From NCBI GenBank assembly GCA_913056475.1, contig CAJXMS010000123.1, positions 1-6,949 of the forward strand: 6,949 nucleotides of DNA. Reading direction: 5' to 3'. The notes beneath the pieces are model-generated. The model ran no database searches. It was not told where the DNA came from and worked only from the letters and a program-made list of their open reading frames with translations. The stretch comes from an uncultured Bacteroidota bacterium (GTDB lineage: Bacteria > Bacteroidota > Bacteroidia > Flavobacteriales > Schleiferiaceae). This document shows positions 1 to 6,600 of this stretch, piece by piece (within the stretch, counting starts at the first letter, position 1; every line of letters starts with the position of its first letter). The position numbers and the translations under genes were made by a program.

Positions 1-1
1 A

Positions 2-2569
2 TCCCGCAGCGGGGGCTACGTTTGGCTGGCGCTTTCTTCCTACCAGTCTGGCCGCGTAAGCGTGCCGGGAGGGCTTAGCGATCTTTTTTTTTATAAAGGG
101 CAGCGCTATTTATACACCGCCCGCGGGGAGCTGCAGCGCTGGCGGGGAAGCAGGCAGCGCGCCTGCCGCCAGTTTAAGGGGGGCTATGGTCAGCTTTTGT
201 TGGGCCGGGCTGGGCAGATTTACCTGAGCGATGACAGCGGCCTCTACGCCGTGGCGGCGCACACCCTTGCCGTGCAGAACCGGGTAGCTCATCCAGGCCT
301 GGCTTACTATCCGCACGAGGTATTGTACCGTAAAGCGGGCGGTTTTGCCTTTCGTTCCATTCGGGGCAGTCGCTTTTATGACTATCAGCTCGAGGAGGGC
401 TTCTCGCTGGACGATAGTATTCCCCCTCACACCACCAGTGCGCTGCGCCGGGCGGGGGCAACGAGCTGGTGGGGCATCGAAAATTTTAACCGCTTATACG
501 GACCGGGGCGCGAAGCCGCAGCGCTGCGAAAAGCCCTGGCGGAGTACGAGCTGCGGCAGCTCTACCAGGGGGATAAGCAAGGGCTCTATCTGGCTACCAA
601 TCGCGGGCTGGTGGTGATCCGCGATGATCCGGCCTCCTTTTACACTTTCCGGGACCGTGGCCATGAAGATGGGGGTGCGGTGCGGGTACGTCGCAGTATG
701 CTGAGCGATAGCCTGGGGCGGCTTTTCCTTTTGGGCTATCCCAGTCTTCAGGTAGTCTATCCCGACGGCCAGCAGCGCAGCTTCCCGGTGGAGGGCCTTT
801 ATACTTATGATGGCTTGCTCACCGATTCCTTGCTTTACTGTGCGGCGGAAGGCTACGGTCTCAGTATTTTTGATCGGGGGGAGCAGAGTTGGCGTTTCGT
901 GCGGGGTTCTGAGGGAGAGGGGACTTACCTTTATGTTATTGAAGAGGCGCCGGACAACCGTTTTTTTCTGGGGGGCTATGACGGGCTTTATAGCTACCAG
1001 CCGGGCGATGATTGGCTGCAACGATGCCGTCTCCGGGGAGCACCGGCGGGCCTGAAGATCTACGACTTGGCCTACCTCAACTCCGGGGGTCGCCTGTTGG
1101 CCGCTACCTCGGCGGGCCTGGCGCTTTTACATCCCGATAGAGCCGACAGCTGGCGCTGGCAGGCGGCGCCTTCGACGCCCCCCCCGGGGGGCGCCCGTTG
1201 TTTGTATTATGATGCGGGTCGCCAACTGATCTTCCTCGGCACCCAGCAGGGGATCGCCCTCCATTCGTATCCCAGTTTGCGGCGGCGCCCGGGGGCTTAT
1301 ATGCTGCCCCGTTCCGGTGATCCCCGGGTGCTTAGTTTTCTCCCGGGGCCGCGCGGAAACCTCTGGTTTGCCACCATGTCTGGTCTGGGCCGTCTTAACG
1401 CGGACCTCCAGCAGGACCGCTACTTAGATCGGGGCAGGGGGCTCCTTAATGGGGAGTTTAATTACCAAGCCGCCGCCGCCCTGGGGGATTCGCTGCTGCT
1501 GTTTGGCGGCCTTTCGGGCTACGATGGCCTGTATCCGGCGCGTTTTCCCCGGGATACCTTCCTCCTCCCGGAAGTGACGGCTGTAGAACGCTATTCTTTT
1601 GCGAAAGGAAAAAAACGGTTTTCGCTAAACAGCCGGGGGGAGCTCCAGTTTTTTCGGGGCCAGGAGCGGCTCAGCATCTACCTCCGTTTGCCGGGTGAGC
1701 GCGTGCGCCGCGGCCGTTTTCAGTACCGGGTAGACGAGGGTCCCTGGAATGCGGCGCGGGACGGCATTATTGCCGGCCTACCGGGTATCGGGGAGGGTAT
1801 GCATGAGCTAGACCTGCGTTTCCTGCCCCTGGGCCACTTAGATACAGAGCGCTTTCGTCGTCTTAGGCTCCGGGTACGCCTCCCCTGGCAGCAGTCCCAG
1901 CACTTCCGGGTGCTCCTGTTAATACTCCTCCTGGTACTCTTGCTTCTTTTCCTCTGGCAGGCCTATCGATTGGCCCGCCGCGAACGCCGGGTAAGGCGGG
2001 AGGTGGCGATGGACCTGCACGATGAAGTAGGGACGCTCCTCACGCGCGCCCGGTTTTTGCTCCGGGGCCGCGAGCGCAGAGAGCCCTTGCTGGCTGGCAC
2101 CCTGGCGGAAGCGGGGCAGAGCCTTAAGCTCTACGTGAGTACCTTGCAAAGTGGTCCCCGTGATTTTGCCCAATTGGTGGCCTATTTGGAAAACTTTCTT
2201 TTTGGCTTTTTTCAGGGAAGCCACCTCGAGTTTCAGCTTTCCGCCCCTAAGCGTCCCTCCTTGCCCCTGGCGGAAAAGGTTTTTCGGGATATTATCATGG
2301 TGGTGCGTGAGGCCGCCAGCAATACGCAAAAGCACACCCAGGCCTCTTTTTTTTACCTGACGCTGCGGGTGGAGGAGCGTTATATTTACCTGGACATATG
2401 GGACAACGGCCGTTTCCAGGAACCAGGTACTAAAGGGAGCGAAGGGGCAGGTCATGGCTTAGCCAACATGCGGCGGCGGGCGGAACGGGCCCAGGGCTTT
2501 TGTCACCAGCGGCTTACGAAGGAAGGAGCGCTGCATCTTACTTTCCGTTTCAAAGCTTCCGGAACTTAA
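2..2569 (+). CDS. Beta-propeller / Y_Y_Y sensor histidine kinase (HisKA_3 family), 5'-truncated
   Basis: Membrane-bound two-component sensor kinase: an extracytoplasmic propeller would sense a ligand and the cytoplasmic part would autophosphorylate and pass phosphate to a NarL/LuxR-type regulator. The frame is open from position 2, so the gene starts upstream; the in-frame GTG at 62 lies inside the propeller and is not a credible start. Counting that GTG as residue 1: propeller strands of the form L-Y/F-x-A/G-T-x-x-G-L recur (175-185, 300-312, 344-355, 389-399, 432-445), the last followed by GLLNGEFNYQA (460-470) as in Reg_prop proteins; Y_Y_Y domain about 520-605; one transmembrane helix about 617-632; a short basic linker; then the DHp box MDLHDEVGTLL with phosphoacceptor His653. 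The ATPase domain has an N-box (REAASNTQKH, 749-758), G1 (DNG, 781-783) and G2 (GHGLANM, 797-803). No receiver or HTH domain is fused, so a separate regulator is needed; the convergent one is the natural candidate. Roughly 60% G+C, above its neighbours. Confidence 0.93.
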   Translation, partial: SRSGGYVWLALSSYQSGRVSVPGGLSDLFFYKGQRYLYTARGELQRWRGSRQRACRQFKGGYGQLLLGRAGQIYLSDDSGLYAVAAHTLAVQNRVAHPGLAYYPHEVLYRKAGGFAFRSIRGSRFYDYQLEEGFSLDDSIPPHTTSALRRAGATSWWGIENFNRLYGPGREAAALRKALAEYELRQLYQGDKQGLYLATNRGLVVIRDDPASFYTFRDRGHEDGGAVRVRRSMLSDSLGRLFLLGYPSLQVVYPDGQQRSFPVEGLYTYDGLLTDSLLYCAAEGYGLSIFDRGEQSWRFVRGSEGEGTYLYVIEEAPDNRFFLGGYDGLYSYQPGDDWLQRCRLRGAPAGLKIYDLAYLNSGGRLLAATSAGLALLHPDRADSWRWQAAPSTPPPGGARCLYYDAGRQLIFLGTQQGIALHSYPSLRRRPGAYMLPRSGDPRVLSFLPGPRGNLWFATMSGLGRLNADLQQDRYLDRGRGLLNGEFNYQAAAALGDSLLLFGGLSGYDGLYPARFPRDTFLLPEVTAVERYSFAKGKKRFSLNSRGELQFFRGQERLSIYLRLPGERVRRGRFQYRVDEGPWNAARDGIIAGLPGIGEGMHELDLRFLPLGHLDTERFRRLRLRVRLPWQQSQHFRVLLLILLLVLLLLFLWQAYRLARRERRVRREVAMDLHDEVGTLLTRARFLLRGRERREPLLAGTLAEAGQSLKLYVSTLQSGPRDFAQLVAYLENFLFGFFQGSHLEFQLSAPKRPSLPLAEKVFRDIIMVVREAASNTQKHTQASFFYLTLRVEERYIYLDIWDNGRFQEPGTKGSEGAGHGLANMRRRAERAQGFCHQRLTKEGALHLTFRFKASGT
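1176..1193. repeat. C8-G6 homopolymer pair forming a perfect inverted repeat inside the kinase gene
   Basis: Eight C (1178-1185) run straight into six G (1186-1191). With the flanking CG dinucleotides this makes an 8-bp self-complementary stem with a two-base loop. It encodes the T-P-P-P-G-G-A stretch between propeller blades. Long C or G runs slip during replication and are also frequent sequencing-error sites. A one-base change would put the downstream kinase domain out of frame. As given, the frame is intact. Confidence 0.5.
2550..2569. other. 20-bp tail-to-tail overlap of kinase and response-regulator genes
   Basis: The kinase stop (TAA, 2567-2569) lies inside the last codons of the minus-strand regulator, whose stop codon occupies 2550-2552. 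Both C-termini are therefore encoded by the same 20 bp on opposite strands. This leaves no room for a dedicated terminator between the genes, so each transcript must run into the other gene and form some antisense RNA unless termination is inside a coding region. The 8-bp palindrome TTCCGGAA (2557-2564) sits in the overlap but is too short, and lacks a T-run, to be called a terminator. Confidence 0.85.
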
Positions 2570-3185
2570 ATAGCTCCCCCTTGCTATTGATCTTGAGCTT
2601 GCGGTATATATTTTTAATGTGCATGCGGACGGTATTAATGCTTATGGAGCGATGGTCGGCGATCATTTTGTAGCTCTTGCCGTCCAGGATGTCGTCCAGT
2701 ACATTTTGTTCACGCTGGGTGAGCCCGTCGTAAAGCTGCTTGCTTTGGTGGAAGTGTTCCGTTATTTTCCGAGCTACGGTGGGCGTTAAAAAGGAGCCTC
2801 CTTCTTGAACCACTTGGAGGGCTTCGTGCGGTTGTACGCCTTTACTTTGTTTATCAATATACCCTACGGCGCCCAGTTGAAGCGCCCGGAAGATAACTTC
2901 GCCATCATCCATTATGCTATTGATGATCACCTGCGCTCCTTCATAACGAAGCAAAAGCGCTTCTAAGGCCGGTAGTCCTGCTAATCCAGGAGTTATCATG
3001 TCCAAGAGTATGTACTGAGGTAGGTAACTGCTGTCCAGGAGGCTTTCCGCGTTAGTAAATCCTTCGATCTGCTCCTCTGGCCAACGAGCGGCCAGCTCTT
3101 GGTGTAAGAGAGCTTGCAGATGAGGATCGTCTTCGATGATAGCAAGAAAGATTGATTCCAAAGTTGGGGGTGTTCTAGGGGGCAT
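2550..3185 (-). CDS. NarL/LuxR-family two-component response regulator
   Basis: A 211-residue cytoplasmic DNA-binding regulator, the usual length for the NarL/FixJ class. The receiver domain (about 12-130) keeps the acidic pocket IIEDD (16-20; Glu18, Asp19, Asp20), the phosphoacceptor Asp62 in YILLDMITPGL, the switch residue Ser90 (VIINS) and the conserved Lys112 in GAVGYIDK. The output domain (about 152-211) is a LuxR-type helix-turn-helix: LTQREQNVLDDILDGKSYK, then the recognition helix ISINTVRMHIKNIYRKLKI. The start is ATG (complement of 3183-3185); no clear Shine-Dalgarno precedes it, which is normal for Bacteroidota, and the first 11 residues are a short non-conserved lead-in to the receiver. 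It is convergent with, and overlaps, the HisKA_3 kinase gene, a kinase class that typically pairs with this regulator class. It is divergent from the large surface-protein gene. Roughly 50% G+C. Family assignment is firm; the target genes are unknown. Confidence 0.95.
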   Translation of the reverse strand: MPPRTPPTLESIFLAIIEDDPHLQALLHQELAARWPEEQIEGFTNAESLLDSSYLPQYILLDMITPGLAGLPALEALLLRYEGAQVIINSIMDDGEVIFRALQLGAVGYIDKQSKGVQPHEALQVVQEGGSFLTPTVARKITEHFHQSKQLYDGLTQREQNVLDDILDGKSYKMIADHRSISINTVRMHIKNIYRKLKINSKGELFKFRKL

Positions 3186-3266
3186 ATGGGCGGGTAACTT
3201 CCGACTTTACGCTAAATTTATAAGCCCGTCCTTCCCGCTGGGTTTTACGGACTTAAGTTGCTCTTA

Positions 3267-3274
3267 CAAAAGTA
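3267..3274 (-). promoter_or_regulatory. Candidate Bacteroidota -7 box for the response-regulator gene
   Basis: Read on the minus strand the bases are TACTTTTG, an exact match to the Bacteroidota -7 consensus TAnnTTTG. It is the only exact match on that strand that I found in the gap. It would give a leader of roughly 75 nt before the regulator ATG. No good TTTG -33 element lies at the usual distance; that region is instead occupied by the 14-bp palindrome, as might be seen in an activator-dependent promoter. A single 8-bp degenerate match can occur by chance. Confidence 0.35.
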
Positions 3275-3287
3275 GGAATAGGGGGGA

Positions 3288-3301
3288 TTCTGGCGCCAGA
3301 A
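3288..3301. promoter_or_regulatory. Perfect 14-bp palindrome, candidate operator
   Basis: TTCTGGCGCCAGAA reads the same on both strands with no mismatch and no spacer. It stands out against its surroundings because it is GC-centred. It lies 13 bp upstream (minus-strand sense) of the candidate -7 box, covering roughly where a -33 element would be. This is a typical place for a dimeric regulator to bind, and the divergent LuxR-type regulator could be that protein. Binding is inferred only from symmetry and position. Confidence 0.4.
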
Positions 3302-3454
3302 GAACCCACTCCCTGGTTAATCAAATAATAGGAAATAACTGTAAATCAATGGGAAAGCGTAGTTACCGATACTTTCAAATCTTAGCTAAAAAGAGACCAG
3401 GAGAGAATTCATAAATAATTGTAAATGAGGGAAAAAACATAATTTAATAAATTT

Positions 3455-3534
3455 AAAAAGATATAATAAAAAAGACATAAATGCTGATTTAATGACAAAA
3501 AGATATTGGCAAAAAATTCAAAATCAAAAGATTA
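3455..3534. repeat. Repeated A-tract motif (AAAAAGATAT and variants) in the AT-rich gap
   Basis: AAAAAGATAT occurs exactly at 3455-3464 and 3497-3506. Close variants are AAAAAGACAT at 3469-3478 and CAAAAGATTA at 3525-3534. The copies start 14, 28 and 28 bp apart, all multiples of 14. An A6 run also begins at 3511, on the same 14-bp grid. This could be a set of regulator or nucleoid-protein sites or simply curved DNA. The block is so AT-rich that chance similarity is a real possibility. Confidence 0.3.
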
Positions 3535-3682
3535 GCTATAATTAAATGATAAAGGCAATACCAATAAAATTATAGATACATTTTGATGTGGATGCTAATT
3601 TTAGTTCAGGCAGCGCGAGACGTAGACTTTTGTTTTATTAAAATTTTATTCGAAATAATATTATTAAGGTGCCCTTTAACCA

Positions 3683-6600
3683 ATGCTAAAGTCTAATTCG
3701 TCGGGTGTAAAGGAGGGAGAGCACACTCGTTCATATAACTTTCAGAGCGTTCTGGATCACCCGTCTAGTCTTCGCCACCGGACGTGCACGGCTCTAAATA
3801 TCTTCTCCTATCTGAAGCTGTTAAGCAGAAGAGGGGGGTCTTTGTTATTCAATCGGCTTTACTCAGCCAAATTAAATGCTAGGTATTGCTTTCACCTGTC
3901 AAAGCTATGGCCTTGGATCCTCCATTCATCGTTTTTCAAACGAGCGGAGAAAGAGCCTACCACCAGGGCTACACGGTCAAGTCTCGTATTACTTATTTTA
4001 TTGCTCGGATTCCAGGCAGCGTGGGGGCAAACAAATCTAGTTCAAAATGGCAGTTTCGAGGTAAGTACCAACAATTTTAGCGGTTCTTACAATAGGCTTA
4101 GCCAAGGTAGTACTGTATTGACCGATTGGTCAATTGATGCCGGCTCTGTGGACCAGATAGGCACCTACTGGCCAGCGCAGGATGGTAGTATTTCTATCGA
4201 TATGGGAGGTAGCTCGCCAAGTATTATTTCGCAAGATATTAACAATTTAAAGCCGGGAGCCACCTACACCCTCAATTTCTATTACCGGAGACATAGTACG
4301 TGGGATAATTCAAACACCGATATATCCCTGGGCGTTTCCATAGCAGACTTGGACGTCTCGGTCACCTACACAACCACCGGTACCATTTACAAGCTGGCAT
4401 CTCTATCCTTTACGGCCAGCGCCTCAACCCATAAATTGGAATTTAATCAGGTGGCCTTTCCTACGGGGACATCGTCCGCTGGTATGGCCATTGATAATGT
4501 TTCGATCCGGGAGAAATGTAAATCCCCGGATGCTAATGACTATGCCTTCGATGGCCTGATCAACTATCAGTATGGGGTAGACGGTACTAGCCGGAGCCAC
4601 GAAAGTCTTCCGTTTTCGGAAAATAATAAACTCGGTCCTCCGGATACCAACGGAATAGCCACCATCAATGCCAGCCAAACAGGCACTCGGGCCGCTCCTA
4701 CTTTAACAATGCATGCCAATAGTAGTAACGACGAGATTGAGCGGAGTATTTTTTGGGTTCGGCTACCCTCTGCGCTTATTGGTAAGTCTGTAGAATTCAG
4801 AATGAACCCTCAGTCTAATCCTATAGACCAAATTGCGTGGGGCGTCTTTGACCAAACTGATTTAAAAAGTAGTGAATTTAACGATCCTATCCTTACCGGG
4901 ACCTTAAATCTTCCCTATCATCCCAGCAAAGGTATAGTGGGCGACCTGGCAAGCCCCCATGGTTATGTATGGGGCAACCTGGGAGGCTACAGCCTTAGTA
5001 GTTTGTACGATCAAACCACCACGGACTTAATAGAGGTGAATGGCTGTGGCCACGCCGTTCTGTTTTATCATCGGGATCCTATTGCGAGTTATTCCGATTG
5101 GCGCCTGCAATACCGAGAACCTGGAAAAGCATGGGTAAGTATTCCCGGCGCAGATTTTAGCTCCAAAAACCCGGTTGATGATTTATGTTGTAATGATGAA
5201 AAGGCGGAACTAAGCTTAATAAAGTCGGTGGAGCTTAACGATTCTCTCATGGGGGCCAGCGGAGTGGCAGACGTGGGAGATGAGGTAACCTATTACTATC
5301 GCGTAGAAAATACGGGCGATTCGCTTCTTTCTAACGTTACGGTTGGGGAGTCAGCCAGTGACTTTTCGGGTTCGGGGCCCTTGCCCACCGTCAGTTATAT
5401 AGCCGGGTCAAATTCTATGGGCTCTGCATCAGGCACCCTCAAGATCGGGGAAGTAGCCCAGTATGAAGCCACCTATACCCTTACCGCGCAGGACATCGCA
5501 CAGGGTGTTCTCAGGAATAGAGCTTCTGCTACGGCCGATGAGCTTGAGCAACCGGTGCTGTCCGATGCTGGGACTGATCCGATGGGCAAGCCCATTACCA
5601 ATCCATTAAAAACGGAAAGTGATAATCAAGGTAACCCCGAAAGCGACAAAACAATATTGTTCCTGCCGCAAGATACGGATGGAGATGGCACACCAGATCG
5701 ACAGGATAATGACCTGGATAATGATGGTATTGCCAACCGCTTAGACATAGACGACGATAACGACGGAGTGCCCGATTATATTGAATCACCAAATTGCTTT
5801 AAGCCCGCTGATTACTGGTTGAGTGGTGACCGCCCTTACATTCAATTAGCCACCTCTTTAGCGCTAAACGGGACCTATAACCAAGTTGACAAGCTGGTAG
5901 ATGGCGACGCGGGAGCAGGTACGAGCAGTTACGCCCTTCGCTTTCAAGATCAAACAGCTGCTGATACCACTCTGCTTACGCTTGCCTTGGATACACTCCT
6001 TCCTCTTCAAAACATTTATTTGGAGTACGAAGATGCTACTACCCATTTTGACGCCAACACCGTTCTTAAGCTGCAAGGTTCAAAGGATTCTATAACATGG
6101 AAAGACCTGAACAATGGATATTTTTACGGAAGCTCTACGAGCTTTGATCCCGTCTCGAATCCCCAGGGGACAGATTTCATTCCAGGAGTAGGGGCCGGCC
6201 TTAACCTCCATGCTTTCCCGGTGAAAAAGAATAACGATGCCTACGCTTATTATCGCATCTACTGGGTTTCCGGTGGCAAAGTAAATAACAACGGTACTTC
6301 TGTAGAACTTTATCTAGAACCCGGAGATGATTACCGTCCGAGCCACTATCCCCGGACCACCTGCGCGGATGATTTTGATAATAATGGCAAACCTAATTAT
6401 CAGGATTTGGATAGTGATGGGGATGGTTGTAGCGATGCCATAGAGGCTGGGGCTACCTCCTCTGGCACCCCCGGCTTTCAGTTTAATGGAAACGTGGGCG
6501 CCAATGGTTTACCAGAAGCGGTGGAAACAAATTTGGATAGTTACCAACTTAATTACCACCTCACTTATCAAACCTTTGCCCTGTCCACCAACCTGGCCGG

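Larger units (their letters stand above)
3186..3682. other. Divergent intergenic region with AT-rich core
   Basis: No convincing gene is seen between the regulator start and the first in-frame ATG of the surface-protein gene. The part next to the regulator (3186-3400) is moderately AT-rich and holds the candidate promoter and palindrome. The core (about 3400-3670) falls to about 15-30% G+C by line counts and is full of A-tracts, with a small GC-rich patch at 3609-3622. Composition returns to near genomic level at about 3670, close to the ATG at 3683. A shared divergent regulatory region is the simplest reading. Confidence 0.7.

Noticed and set aside
62..64. GTG as the start codon of the kinase
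   Set aside because: The frame continues upstream to position 2 with propeller-like sequence (GGYVWLALSSYQSGRVS), so the gene begins outside the window.
494..1021. Minus-strand 175-codon open frame opposite the kinase
   Set aside because: It is fully antisense to conserved propeller sequence, shows no domain pattern, and is expected from the high G+C of the plus-strand gene.
1919..2455. Minus-strand 178-codon open frame opposite the kinase catalytic region
   Set aside because: The plus strand encodes His-box, N-box, G1 and G2 motifs here; the reverse frame is a by-product.
2557..2564. TTCCGGAA as a bidirectional terminator between kinase and regulator
   Set aside because: Four-base half-sites, no loop and no adjacent T-run; it is inside both coding regions.
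3136..3414. Plus-strand 92-codon open frame across the regulator start and the gap
   Set aside because: It begins inside the regulator gene on the opposite strand, covers the promoter/palindrome region and shows no recognisable protein features.
3339..3434. Short direct repeat: GTAAAT followed by GGGAAA at 3341-3356 and 3421-3434
   Set aside because: Spacing between the two halves differs between the copies and the match is too short to separate from chance.
3462..3467. TATAAT (and another at 3537-3542) as sigma-70 -10 boxes
   Set aside because: No TTGACA-like element at 16-18 bp; TATAAT is expected by chance in a block this AT-rich, and Bacteroidota primary promoters use TAnnTTTG.
3654..3665. 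AATAATATTATT, a perfect 12-bp palindrome upstream of the surface gene
   Set aside because: Made only of A and T in a very AT-rich block, so symmetry by chance is likely; not strong enough to call an operator.
3886..4080. Plus-strand 64-codon frame starting at TTG 3886
   Set aside because: It overlaps the signal peptide and first domain of the surface protein in another frame and has no sensible composition.
4424..4678. Minus-strand open frame in the surface-protein gene (others at 5595-5792, 5864-6076 and 6740-6949)
   Set aside because: All are antisense to clearly coding plus-strand sequence with conserved domain patterns.
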